Positions 10,576 to 22,700 of a DNA stretch of 64,000 nucleotides are shown one piece after another. The stretch's first letter is position 1. Each line of letters opens with the position of its first letter. Below the pieces are notes generated by a model. That model searched no databases. It had not been told where the DNA came from and was given only the letters and a program-made list of their open reading frames with translations. The position numbers were made by a program, and so were the translations under genes. This DNA is from Entonaema liquescens. Its lineage: Eukaryota; Ascomycota; Sordariomycetes; Xylariales; Xylariaceae. Where the stretch lies: the NCBI GenBank assembly GCA_902805475.1, contig CADCSX010000023.1, positions 3,100,001 to 3,164,000 on the forward strand. The letters are read 5' to 3'.

Positions 10576-11702
10576 ATGGATCATCCTCGATCACCAGTAC
10601 GCGAATCGTGGTGGGCGCCCATATCTGTCGATCTCCTCCTCAAGGTCCTCAACGTTACGATATTGCATCCCTTCGTAGCATGGATCATTCCTCTCTGCTT
10701 CCGCGCCGAGCACCAAGCGTGGAACACCAACCCTATGGTAGTCAGCATTGCGTGGGCTATATTCGTCACTCTCCTATGGATGGGAAATGTCATAAGTCAC
10801 AAGATTGCCTATGGAATGCACCGGGAGGTAGATTTGAGTGAAGAGGTCATCGTAATAACGGGCGGTGCTAGCGGTCTTGGCCTATTAATTGCTGAAGTAT
10901 ACGGTATGAGAGGTGCTACCGTCGCGGTTTTGGATGTCGCCGAATTAGAGAGCACGGAAGCCCGCGGCGTTACTTATTATAAGTGTGACGTACGAGATAA
11001 GGCACAGATTGCTAGAGTCGCAACAGAGATAGAGCGCGATGTGTGTATTCTCCTCTACTGGTGCGCATGTGACTTGACTGATATGATTTCTAGCTCGGAA
11101 CACCCACTGTCCTAATTAACAATGCCGCCGAGGTTGTTGGCAAGAAACTACTCGATATGGATCTAGAGGAAATCGACAAGAGCCTTACGACGAACCTCCT
11201 ATCGCACTTCTACACCATCAAGACCTTTCTACCGGGGATGATTCGTAATGAGACCGGCGGCACCATTGTAACCCTCTCTAGCGTTATTGGCCACCTCGGT
11301 GCAGCTCGGCTCACGGACTACGCTGCTGCCAAGGCGGGAGTGACGGCTCTACACAAGTCTTTAGCTGCCGAGCTGCAGGAATACCCAGAGATAAAAACCA
11401 TCCTCGTTACGCCGGGCCAGCTAAGCACACCACTCTTCTACGGCGTGAAGACTCCCAATTCTTTCATTGCCCCGGTCGTTGAACCCATAGAAGTTGCCAA
11501 GGAGATAATAAAGGCTATCGATCTCGGTTTAAGCGATCACATCGGTATGCCTCTTTACGCACGCTGGGTGGATTGGTACAACGTGTTGCCTGTGGGTCTC
11601 CAGAAGATTGCGCGGAAAGTTTCCGGCGTGGATAGCGGCATGACGACGTTCGTAGGTCGTAGGGGAACTCAGCTGAGCGAGAAGAATGGAAACTTGATCT
11701 AG
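10576..11702 (+). CDS. Short-chain dehydrogenase/reductase, membrane-anchored type
   Basis: NAD(P)-dependent oxidoreductase of the classical SDR family, closest in layout to the RDH10/HSD17B11-like group found on ER or lipid droplets. Exons 10576-11040 and 11094-11702 (intron 11041-11093, GTGTGT..TAG); 357 residues. The N-terminus has two hydrophobic segments (NVTILHPFVAWIIPL; VVSIAWAIFVTLLWMGNVI), then the Rossmann cofactor loop VIVITGGASGLGLL (Gly pattern TGxxxGxG) and KCDVRDKAQI. The second exon carries the structural NNAAEV, the catalytic Ser region (VTLSSVIGHLG) and the catalytic DYAAAKAG (YxxxK). VTPGQLSTPLF is the PG-motif after the active site. The substrate cannot be read from sequence; lipids, retinoids or steroids are typical for relatives. 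Start at 10576 fits the downstream homologous region; an ATG 42 nt upstream in frame is possible. Confidence 0.88.
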
Positions 11703-12272
11703 CATCCATCACAAACCGACGGGTGGTTCAACATAAAGATATTTGGTTAATGGAAGAGATATTGACGATAATACTACATACCGGACAGTAGAGCGCTGGC
11801 GTCCGCGAGTCTGTTAGCATCCAATGGTAGTAATGTGTAAAGAGAAAGTTGTATAGTAAAAGAACGAACACGAGTTCTCATATGAAGTTGATCATCGACA
11901 GTATTCCCCAATATGTGAATGGGTCCTCCCGAGGCCATACATGAATCTCTCAGTGGACATCTATATAACTGGCCAGTCAGTTTACAGTTCACGCATTACA
12001 TTCTAATAAGCAACTGCCCGTGTCAGAACCATCTACCATATCAGAAAGCGTACCCGCGTCCAGATTAGGAGAAGCAGACCGAAAGTTACCAGTCACAATG
12101 TTGCATGTTATGGCTGACCATTAATATGCTTAGCTTTGATCGAGCATATCAGGCATGTTGCACTGCATTTGATACTCGCGCTGCGTCGAGTTCTGAATGG
12201 GTAGGTCGGCCCGAGTACCTCTAACAATGCCACCAAGGTTTTGGAGCCCACGCGGCAGCATGCAGAGGCAGA

Positions 12273-12307
12273 GTACAGCGTGCAGCGTACAGCGTACAGC
12301 GTACAGC
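12273..12307. repeat. 7-bp tandem repeat, 5 copies
   Basis: GTACAGC repeated five times without gaps from 12273 to 12307; the second unit is GTGCAGC. Confidence 0.95.
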
Positions 12308-13530
12308 GGGCTTATCATGGGTTTCGCCCTTTCGGCTCGCGCCTGCTCCCGGTGTTAACGATCGTGGACGTCATGGCTGCCTAGGTGTGATGTGATGCAC
12401 GGGCAGTGTGGCTCTAATAAATTAATATAATCCCCTGAATATTTTTTTTTCTCCTGCACCTATTTCCACACCGGGCTCCTAGGATATCGAAGGGCTTGAT
12501 GCTCATTGGAACAGAGTATAGGTTAGCCAAGGAGATGAAAAGCCTAGGGCATTGTAATTGGTATTGATGTAATATCAGATGTTATATTGAGTGGGCTATG
12601 TTGTAATTAAGATAGCCGAGTGTTATAAAGTAAGATGAATACTTCGAGGGCCTCCTATAACTAGTTACTTAGCGTTTAGATATCGAGGCGAGGTAGAAAT
12701 TAACACCATTTTTGGGATTTCATAAGCTAATCGCCCCGTACGAACTAGGTAGCGAATCCAACAAGATATTAGAGTAACTCCTCGCGATCTAATAGTATAT
12801 GCCTGTTGAGGTTCTTTCTCTCACCTGTTGACCGTGAGTTGAGTTTGTCAGCCTCGGTGTTGAACGTACGACATATTCAACCTATGGCTTTCAAGTGTAA
12901 CCTATAATACCCGAGATGAGATGGTTGCACGGCATAAATAGAAAACCCCTTTTATACACGATGAATCAAGGAATCAATGGTAAAGTCGGCGTAAAACTGC
13001 TCATGCAGTCAAAATAAGGAGTAAATATTACAATAGTATTGTGTCTGCATGTCTATACCTGTGTAGTAATATACCTTAGATATACACCGGGTATTAGATT
13101 TTTCTAAAATACTAATACTACGCATTGTGATCCTACCGACTCGCTTTAATCTATCTTGCAGGACGAAGATAACTACCTGTGGGGTTTTTAAGTAGAGATA
13201 AACACGTGAGCGAAACTTCAAACATGGTCATTCTAAAAGAAGGCTGAAGATGGATAGTATCGGGATATTAACTAGGTATAATAATATAGTAATATACCAT
13301 ATAGCCTTAGAAAGGAAGGAAAGAATATGATACCTCGAGGCAGTCACATCTGATAAGTCAAATTAGAAGTTACCAAAAAGGGGTCGAATAGCGAAGGAAG
13401 CCGCAAATGATAGGTCTATCCTGTTAGTCATCTGTAAGGAGAGAGGGGGGAAGGGCCCTAAAAGTTACTTTTCCCCGCAGTTGCTTTGAAGCTTATCATA
13501 GCTGAAATGCTAATAATTCAATAATATCAA

Positions 13531-13570
13531 TGCGAGAACATGCGAAAACATGCGAAAACATGCGAAAACA
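13531..13570. repeat. 10-bp tandem repeat, 4 copies
   Basis: TGCGAAAACA repeated four times from 13531 to 13570; the first copy is TGCGAGAACA. Confidence 0.95.
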
Positions 13571-14804
13571 CCAAGCGCATGATTTTAAACGCGCTACTCC
13601 AACTCGCCAGCTAGGGCTTGCCATGCTGCCATGGTGTCGGGCCTACCACAAGTGCTTTTCTCAAGATAAGAATCACCTCATTATATGATTACTATACTAG
13701 TCCTGTTATCCTGCTTGAAAGTCCGCCAAGGGCCTCAGATCCTATGCGCTTCATCACCACGCCACCAGTGACAATATGTAATGCTCATCAGCCATCCTAT
13801 CCCGTATTCCCCTTGTGACGGGCATGGACCGCACCTGCATATACATACATCGGATATACGGGGAACGATCATCTTGTCGATATTAAGACTATGATGTCGT
13901 ACCGTGTGCCGTCTGGCTGAAGACAGGTCACAATGTCTCTGGTTGCCAAGTGCACCAAGAGTCAAACATATTAGTGAGAGAGGAGTCGAGCTACGGTAGA
14001 AGTGCGTGGGGGACAGGCGGGGTCCCGACTCACCTTCGTTCAATAAGGTCCCCGAAAAACGTGGTTGACATACTCGCAGGCCTCCAAGTGATGGCGTACG
14101 AATACATGCATGCTGTCTCTATTACATTCCAGCCTCAGAGCTTGTTGGTGACCAGAGCCAGCTATTAATATATTTCCTGCTGACTGCCACGAAGGGGGCT
14201 TCCGGGGAGACCGCTTTTGGATGGCATTATTACATAGTAGACGCCTCGATCTACATCTACATCAAACCTACGAGAGCCTCTTAGGCACATCCCCCCCTAT
14301 TAGTGGCGTTTGACAAGGGTGTTTATCGACATCAGGATACAAAGATATCTCTTATCTATTGCCTTACGCTCGGCCAATCACGCACTTTATAGCCAACCAA
14401 TATTCGCCCTAAATGGCCACCAACATGATTTGCTAAGTGCACAAGGTAATCAGTAACTAGCAACAAGACGAAGGATCCCTATCATATGCGTGCTCGTGCT
14501 TGGACGAACTTTTACTACGCAGAGCTATGGAGCCTAGATGTATATGCTCTGAGCGCCCACCCGAAAAATATCCCCCCCAAGGCAACATTTGCTTTGTGCT
14601 GACTTACCCTCATGTATGTTGCACCTCTAACGGGCGCCCTCGGTCGGGTGCCGTGTCGCATCTAATTGTAGATCCTATAAACGGGCCACGCCCCTTGTAT
14701 TGCTTACACCACCAAAACTCGAGCCCCATTGAATCTGTCGCAATAATTTACAACCCTTATTACATGCGGCGCTCGACTATACTGACTGACTGGACAGATC
14801 TAAG

Positions 14805-16645
14805 GTGGACCTATGGTGTAATGCTACCCCTGCTCCATCCATGGTAGCCATGTGGTGGGATCCGTCGCGGATTGAAGCGACTGTCACTCGACAGTTCGTC
14901 TGTTCACACCTCCTCCCCGAGGAGATAAATCGTCTGGACCTGCCACTGGGCTTTGGCGATGGCTTGACAGATGGGACTTACTGGGAATGGATTGACGAAA
15001 AAGCGAAGCGTATCTTTCTTATCCTTCTTGACCTAGGAGTCCCAGACCAGATCTTCGGGCTTATCGACGATAGTTGGGACGACAACGACCTCCCGATTCC
15101 GCTCGACCAGATCGAACGGCTAGCGCTCACGCTCACCAAAGACGACAGACTTGAGAGGAAGTTTTATTCCCGCCAGTTTCACTATCTGCTCAAATTCGTG
15201 GAAAAGGGCGACTATGTAGTATACGAAGACCCCGAGGTCGTACCTCTTACTGTCGATAAGCGCTCCGGGCTGAGCCTTAATAGCATCGTCGATAGGGTAG
15301 AATTGGCAAACAGACCTGGGGAAATCTTCTCTCGGCGTCGTATACCGATCGGAACGGGCTCTGGTCTGCTAAGCGAGAAGGAATTCTTCTACGAGATTGA
15401 TAGGGCAAGGAATATCGAAAATGGCCATATTATGTCCTATTATGGCTCGTACGCCTACCAGGGAGTTGTTTATGCTCTCTTTACTCTCCCAAGCGATTTT
15501 AGTCTCAAATCCCTTCTAGTAACGACGCCAAGTTCGATAAAGTCATTGGCTAAGCAGGATCGACGGTGCCTATTCATGAATTGGATACACTGTCTTGTTG
15601 ATGCACTGTGCTATCTTCATAGTTGCGGACTATCCCACGGCAGAATCAAACCATCGACTGTGCTTTTCAACAGCGACAACCACGTCTTCTATGCGGATAT
15701 AAGCCATTTAAGCGCAGAAGCGATAGCCAGTGCGTCGGACAGAACGGCCTTTGACAAAGAGTCTTACGACTATGCGGCTCCTGAGCAGTGGTATCGGCCG
15801 TCAACCAGCCACGGCCATCGAAGAAGTACTCTCGTTGCTTCTTCTGGGTCGACGTCATCCGATAATTCAACGTTCTCTATCAGCAGAGGATACTCGGAGA
15901 GCGGATATCCTGCTTCGGTGCTCAATTCGCCCACGCCTTCCCTCGACCCTCAGGCAGTCGACATCTTTTCGTTAGGATGCGTGATACTTGAATTGTTAAG
16001 TTTTCTAATGAAACGCCAGACTCGGTCGTTCGCTTCGCATCGATCCGCCAAGCATAAGCAAGCCGGTCGAGGAGGGGCAGTTCTGGACGCCTCGTTCCAC
16101 AAAAACTTGGGACAGGTCGAATCATGGATGGCTGGCCTTGCTAAGGACGCATCCAAGAAGGATGACCAAGTCTTCCGCGGAGTGGCGCCTATGCTGCGGG
16201 TGGTGGAAAGAATGCTTTCAATAGCCCCACACGAGAGGCCAACGGCTCAGGAGGTTGAGCGATGCACGTATAAAATCCTAACAGAGGACTGTCAGATTGC
16301 AGAGCCGCATTGTGTCCATCAATATGGCGGTTGGGATCTTGGGTTTAGTAATATGCATATCAGCGAAGGGGGAGAGGGCTTTAATATTGCTGGAAAGAGA
16401 CATAGCGGCCCGGCGAGGTCGAGTTACTCCCGAATAGGATCTTACCGGCCGATGAGTAGTAGCTCTGTACGGGAGATGGATATGCCTGGTGGCAGCGGCT
16501 CTCAGGCTGCAAATGCCCGGGTAAACAAGGTGCGCAATTGGCAGGCTCACGTATATACAGGTAATGATTGCATCCCAAGTACTAATTTGACGTAGAGAGA
16601 TGACTGACATGGTGGCGTATCATGACAGAAACGACGAGCGTATGA
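14805..16645 (+). CDS. Kinase-fold protein with degenerate active site (probable pseudokinase)
   Basis: About 600 residues: an N-terminal all-fungal region (TRQFVCSHLLPEEINRLDL; LLDLGVPDQIFGLIDDSWDD), then a kinase-like fold. N-lobe: RRRIPIGTGSGLLSEKEFFY, with no clear VAIK Lys. C-lobe: FMNWIHCLVDALCYLHSCGL. The catalytic loop reads SHGRIKPSTVLF instead of HRDxKxxN (about 15634-15670), and the metal-binding DFG is replaced by YADISHL. The structural APE (YAAPEQWYRP) and DIFSLGCVILELLSF motifs are kept, so the fold is probably intact while phosphotransfer is doubtful. Start: ATGs at 14805, 14841 and 14850 are in frame; the last two suit the conserved IEATVTRQFV start better. Near the end, a GTAATG..ACAG intron (16561-16628) would replace the tail after NWQAHVYT with ETTSV and stop at 16645; without splicing it stops at 16595. 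Ser-rich low-complexity inserts occur around 15835-15940. Confidence 0.75.
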
Positions 16646-17483
16646 CGGTTCTCGGCGAGGTTGGAGGACCAAAATAAGATTGGCAAAAGAATACATTTCA
16701 GTATATAATATAACTATAGGAGTTACGGGACCTTGGGCTTAACATGGACAATGAACATCTCGGCGGCGCTTGTGGTCACTCTCGCTTTGAAAAAAAAAAG
16801 GGGGGGAGGGGGCAGGGAGAAAGAGGCTTTTACTTGGTATATTAGATACCTAAGTATCTTATGGGATCCATTTTGTGAATATCTACTGTGGGGATGATGG
16901 GCTATGAAGTTGTTACATTCAAAATGAGAACTTGAGAAGCGGGATAATTTTCGGTACCAGTCCAACTTATGGGAAGTGTTATAATTAGTTCTAACTACCT
17001 AGTTATAGTATTATGGAAAGAGTTGCGTGTTGACTATGTTACTTGAATACCTACCTGCACTAAAGTCTAATGTTGTTTTGGTGATGGTTGCATCATTAAT
17101 ATGCTATTTCATCAAGGTACCCAGGTACCATAAACTGAAAGGGCAAAAGAGAACGGAGTGGTAGGTTATTCCGTCCAGTACTAGGTAGCATTTCAGGCAG
17201 TCTGGAGCTGCGTCAGTAGGTACCCACTTTATCAGCTAATCGCAAGGCTGGAGCTACGGTGGGAAACGGTGGGAAACAGCGGGCGAGTTGCTGAGCTCAG
17301 TTGTACGTACTACCCTTCAATTAATTCTTGCCCATTCGAATAACATTCTAGGTACAAACCTCTGTAACAACTTCTCTACACCAATTCGAACTCACAATAC
17401 CACGACCGAGAATCAACCCCCCTCTTTACTATAATACGAGTTGATTCCTATCTACATCTCCTCGAGCACACACAACAGTCAAT
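16646..17483. other. Intergenic, RPN6 upstream region
   Basis: 838 bp with a purine tract (A9G7, about 16790-16806) and several TAGGTA/GGTACC words. The last 180 bp before the RPN6 ATG are pyrimidine-rich, typical of fungal leaders. No gene seen. Confidence 0.6.
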
Positions 17484-18886
17484 ATGGCTTCGCAGAAGCC
17501 GTCTGTGAAGGAGGCGCAATCGCTTGCCAGCTCCGACCCGCGAAAAGCTGAAGCTATCTATAAAGAGATCATATCCAAACCTCCTTCTGTTACTTCCGAT
17601 GCAGCGATAAAGGAATACGAGTCCGCCTTGATAAGTTTAGGAGAGCTGTACCGGGATGAGAAGTAAGTAGCGGCTTTAATATTTTGTTCTTGCGTCTGGA
17701 AGCTGACATTTATGCCCAGAAAACCCAAGGAACTTGTCGACCTTGTCACTACAAGCAGAACCGTCCTCTCGAGCTTCGCAAAGGCTAAGACGGCTAAGTT
17801 GGGTATGCTCTAGCTCCCCACCGTTCTCCCACCGTTCTTAATGTAAAATAGAACTCCGTCTAACATATTGACAATATAGTCCGTCAGCTACTCGACCTCT
17901 TCGAAGTCATCCCGAACACAACCGATATCCAGATCGCCGTCACTAAGTCATGTATAGAATGGGCTACTTCCGAGAGGCGGAGCTTCTTACGCCAGAACCT
18001 CGAGACCAGACTCGTCACTCTGTATATGGCTAAGCAATCCTACTACGACGCTCTTACCCTTATCAACGGTCTCCTACGGGAGTTGAAGCGTCTCGACGAC
18101 AAGTTAGTATTGGTTGAGGTTCAACTACTAGAATCCAGAGTATATCACGCCCTTGGAAACAACTCCAAGGCCCGTGCTGCCCTTACCAGCGCGAGGACAA
18201 GCGCCGCCTCGGTCTACACACCTCCCTTACTCCAAGCGAACCTGGATATGCAGTCAGGCATGCTGCACACCATGGACCAGGACTTCAACACAGCCTTCTC
18301 CTATTTCATCGAGGCTCTCGATGGCTACCACACACAGGATGAACCGGCCAAGGCCACCGCCGCGTTGCAGTACATGCTACTGTGCAAGATTATGCTCAAT
18401 TTGGTCGACGACGTTAACAACTTAATGGCGTCCAAACAGGCGCAGAAGTACGCAGGCCAGAACCTCGAGGCCATGAAGGCCATTGCGCGAGCGCACTCGA
18501 ACCGATCCCTGGAAGAGTATGAGCGCGCCCTCTCTACGTATCGCTATGAGCTTGGTAGCGACGCCTTCATCCGCAACCACCTGCGTCGTCTCTACGACGC
18601 TATGCTTGAGCAGAACTTGATCAAGGTCATCGAACCCTTTAGCCGCGTCGAGATCGCTCACATCGCCAAGATGGTCGGCCTCGACACCCAGCAGGTCGAG
18701 CGCAAGCTTTCCCAGATGATCCTCGATAAAGTGATTATTGGTGTACTGGACCAGGGCGCCGGGTGTCTGATCATTTTCGACGAGACGCAACGTGATGAGT
18801 CGTACGATGCAGCTCTCCAGACTATTGAGAAACTAAGCAATGTCGTCGATGTCCTGTACACGAATCAGGCTTCGATGTTGGAGTAG
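17484..18886 (+). CDS. RPN6: 26S proteasome regulatory lid subunit RPN6 (PSMD11)
   Basis: Non-ATPase lid subunit that clamps the regulatory particle to the 20S core. Exons 17484-17662, 17720-17802 and 17880-18886 (introns 17663-17719 and 17803-17879); 422 residues, close to yeast Rpn6 (434). The N-terminal helical repeats start ASQKPSVKEAQSLASSDPRK and continue RQLLDLFEVIPNTTDIQIAV, KSCIEWATSERRSFLRQNLE and TRLVTLYMAKQSYYDALTLI. Further landmarks are LLESRVYHALGNNSKARAAL and the PCI winged-helix region SRVEIAHIAKMVGLDTQQVE with KLSQMILDKVIIGVLDQGAG. It ends YTNQASMLE, the usual length. Splice phases agree across all three exons. Start chosen at the first ATG of a clean leader. Confidence 0.96.
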
Positions 18887-19712
18887 AGTGGAGAAAGGAG
18901 AGGTTCGGAGATAGGCTAAACTAGGAAAGTAAGTTTGCTTGCCTCGTGCATCCAGCGCTGATGAGGGGGGATGAATAACTCGGCCGGTGTAATATTACTA
19001 GGTAGAGAAAGTATCAGGCCAAGGTCCCCCGGCGTCGACAGAGTCGGCGCTGCGGCTTCTCTGGCACTCGTACATATAGTAACATGGACTTGTGTCAATT
19101 CAAGTATATGTGTACTATTTGCCCCCATCTACTTTACGTTCTCTAGTGGCTACTACTAGCTTGTAAGATGATCTTGATTCAACTCTCTTATGAAGGTTAG
19201 ACAGGTAAGCATAAATAGGTACGTAATACCATCGGCAAGTATAGTTAATCAGCATGAATAAGAAGGGGTATCTGATTAATAACTGATTACCCAAATAACC
19301 TCAGTACCTGAGGTAGGTAGGTAGGTATACATTTACCAACCGGGCCCTTTTCTGGCTTCCTAACGCCTCCTGAATGCAATATAAGTAGGCCTGCCCGCCT
19401 ACCTGGGCCCAAAACGCCAAAGGCCCTGCGTGCTATGTACAGAAAATGAATTGGTAGTATAAGTAATATTGATACGCCGCCAATGCGATGCGATGCGGTC
19501 TATCATGCTCGCTCCCTGAGATGAAGTAACAAGACCAGACCGGACCAAGTACCAATCGGCCAAAAAAAAAACCCCGGTATGTAATCATGAATAGAGCATA
19601 TGAGCTCTTCGTCCCAGTTACTCTTTCTTATAAGACACCCCTTGCTCCCTTTCCTCCGTAGAGAAATACTCCAAATCATCATCCCGCAACCAAACCGAAG
19701 TTCCATTCAAAC
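18887..19712. other. Convergent 3' region between RPN6 and AT-hook gene
   Basis: 826 bp containing both 3' ends. There is a four-copy GTAG/GTAGGTAG run at 19311-19326 and an A tract at 19562-19570. No further gene is supported. Confidence 0.6.
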
Positions 19713-22700
19713 TCACGCAACAGCTCTCCCCTTCCCCTTATCCACCCTCTCCCTCTCCCTCCCTGCCTCCTTAGCTGTCCCCCTCCCCCCCCTCCTCCTC
19801 CTCCTCTCCTCACCCACCACCAGCGCAAACACCCTCTTCGCAAGGGAACTCTCGCTCCAGCCACCAACTTCCCGCGCAAACGCCTCCACCACGTCGACGT
19901 GCCACCTCTGCAGGACCAGGCTCTCTCCCTGCGCCGCGATCTCCCGCCCCACGAGCCTCGAGGCGTCGGGGGTGGGAGGAGCGGGGGGCTCGCGACGCCA
20001 CCAGCGCTGGAACCGGGAGAGCTGTTGGTGGTTTTGCTTTTGCTTTTGCTGCTCTTGTTGCTGCTGGAAGGCCAGCGGGTCGTAAAGCCGCAGGCGCAGG
20101 AGCTCGTCGAGACGCACCCAGTGGTGGCGGGTCCATTCCGTTTTCGACAGGGCGAAGGCGATGGGGCGGCGGGATGGGGGTGTGAGGGTGGTTTGCTTTT
20201 GGAGGCATGTGGTTGGTTCTTTGTGGAAGGGTTGGTAGTTGTAGGGGACGTAGCGTTGGTGCTGCGGCTCGAGGAGGTTGAAGAAGAGTCCGATGATTCG
20301 TCGTGTGTGGTTTCGGGAATTGGCCGCAGAACAGGTTCTTGAGAAGTTATATTGTTCCTGATGCCATTTCCGATGCCATTTTGCTGATTTGCGACGCTAG
20401 TCTGGGTCTGGGTCTGGGTAGTTGATGATAGCGCACTAGGCATAAAAGCCACGACCCGACCCGGTGTAGTAGGTTTCATGGGGGAACGGAAGCACGACTT
20501 GGATGGTGAAAGCGTCCTATCCCACCTGGACGGGACTTCCCTTGGTGGAAAGCGTTCATAATCTGTCCCGTCTGTTAAGAGCGACGAGTCCTGCTGATCT
20601 TGCTCGTCCTCTTCTTCCTCTTCGTCTTCTTGTTCATATTGCTCGTCTTGCTCATCTTGCTCATCTTGCCCATCCTGCTCGTCCTGATCGTCGCTCGGCA
20701 GTAGAAGGAGATCCTCATCTGCCTCTTCGTCTCTGTTGGGCGGTGGTTCGCGTCTGAAGAGAGACAGACCAGACTGGCCTGGCCGCGGCGTGAAATTTTG
20801 TTTCTGCTGGATTGATGGGTAGAGTCGACGTTCAGGCGTTGAGGGGTGAGGTGAGGGTTCAGGTGATTGCTCATATTGTTGTTCAGGCGACTTTTCGGGT
20901 TCCTGTTCGAGTGGCCGTTCTGGTGATCGTTCTGGTGACCATTCAGATGACTGTTCAGAAAATTGTCCAGGCGATCTTTCCGGTGACTGTCCGGGATATT
21001 GCTCAGGGGATTGCTCGGGGGATTGTTGAGGTGATTGTTCAGGTGACTGTGGAGAAGGAGGCTCAGGAGAATCAGGTTCGGGGGAAAGCGATGGCGCAGG
21101 TGAAGACGAGGGCGAGATTGTATGAGAATCTTGAATACTCTCGTCAGGCTGCGGAGGAGGTCCTGGAAAGGGTAGATCTGTTCGTCGTTCTGGACTTGGC
21201 TGGGATTCCTTTTGCGGAATCGAGGAAAATAGCCCAGTAGACCAAAGAGATCTCTGCGGCTCCTTGGGAGGCTGGCTTGCCATTTCTTTAGGTGCTGGCT
21301 TCTGGAATACAGGCTGGGAGACCTTTTCGGTTATCTTGGTTGCATTTGCTGGTCCCGCTTCGGGAGTCTTTTTAGGTAATGCAGCCGGCGATGAGAAGAA
21401 AGACATAATATCAAAGCCACCGAATAGTCGAGATTTAGGCTTTTGCTGAGTAGATGGGGCAGCCTCTGTCTGCTGCTGTGCCAACATTGAGTACTCAGAC
21501 GCTTCTGCAGGGTGCGCAGGTTCTACAGCCTTCGCGGGATCTACGGGTTCTTCTGGCCCCTCTCGTACTGCTGGCTCGCCTAGTTCTTCCGACTCTGCTG
21601 ACAGTTCCCGTGCCTCTGAATGTTCCCGGGCCTCCGACTCCTCTCGGGCCTCTAGCAGTTCCTGGTTATCCTGACGAGGTCTCAGAACTTGCTGTTCGAT
21701 TTCAGGAGACGAGCTCTCGATAATGCGAGTAGCCTCAGAGTTCCATCCCTGTAGTATCGAGTGAGCATCCGAAGCCCGTGGCCTTTGTCGTACTAACGGC
21801 GCATCTTCCGTTTCGCTCTGCGGATTCTCCTCAATCTCTATTTGAGAAGGGCTTGCAATCTCTTCACGGTAAATGAGACGTCTGCTAGTTTTTCTCCAGG
21901 GGCTTGGAACCTTTGTACGTCGCGTGCGCTCTGGTCTCCTAGGTGTTGGCCTTGATGCCTCAAAATCCCAGAGATCGCCATCATCTGCTTCGAAGTCTAC
22001 AAGCGCACTATCTCCCTGCTCGTCAAATGTTTGTTCCTGCTGCTCTTCCACCTCTTGATTTGTAACCTCAGCCGCTGTACGATTTGTGTTTGAACCATGA
22101 GTGGCGAGTATATTTGGACTTCGGGAACGTATTGGCTGGGAACTTGAGCCCTGGTTCATATCTTGCTGATGATTATCATCATCTGCGGCCCAGCTTATTC
22201 CATTATCGCTTGATGGCATTGTCCTAGTTGTATTAGACACCGATTGTTCAAACGAACGACTTGGTTCTGGCGCCTGGCTACCAGTGTTCCATGCAATATT
22301 TCTCGATATTCCGCTCTGTGACCCATTAAGCATAGCTGGACCAAATGGATCCGGAGCGTTACCAAGGGCATCGCCTTGAACCGACGATTGGTTCTGAGAG
22401 AGACTGGCCCTCCTGATTTGGGATAGAGCGGCGCTAGGACCAGATAAAGATCGAGAATGGAATTGGGCCGAGTTGCTACGACTAGATCGGGTTGGCGATT
22501 TGGATAGGGATGGTTGACCAGGTTGATCCGAAGGGAAAGGTTGCGAAGGGTCATTCGTAGCCGATCCTCTAAACGGGCTTCCGAGACTACTTTCGCGACG
22601 TTCAGGGGATGGTCTGTCTGACATCACATCTTGGAGAGTTCGTCCCACACGTACTATCGGTGAGAGCGATGGTCTGCTATGAGGAGGGGGTTCCAATGCC

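Larger units (their letters stand above)
11703..14804. other. 3.1-kb intergenic region with tandem repeats
   Basis: AT-rich spacer without recognisable genes. Frames at 13618-13818, 13950-14168 and 14500-14847 have no domain or codon bias. It holds a 7-bp array (12273-12307), a 10-bp array (13531-13570) and a stretch around 12400-13500 especially rich in A+T. No transposase or reverse-transcriptase remnant was seen in the available translations. Confidence 0.55.

Noticed and set aside
16792..16806. A9G7 purine tract as a possible regulatory or G-quadruplex element
   Set aside because: Single run without the four spaced G tracts needed for a clear quadruplex; a simple tract in a 3' region.
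19899..20342. 147-codon plus-strand frame opposite the AT-hook gene
   Set aside because: Leu/Gly/Glu-rich shadow of a low-complexity minus-strand coding region.
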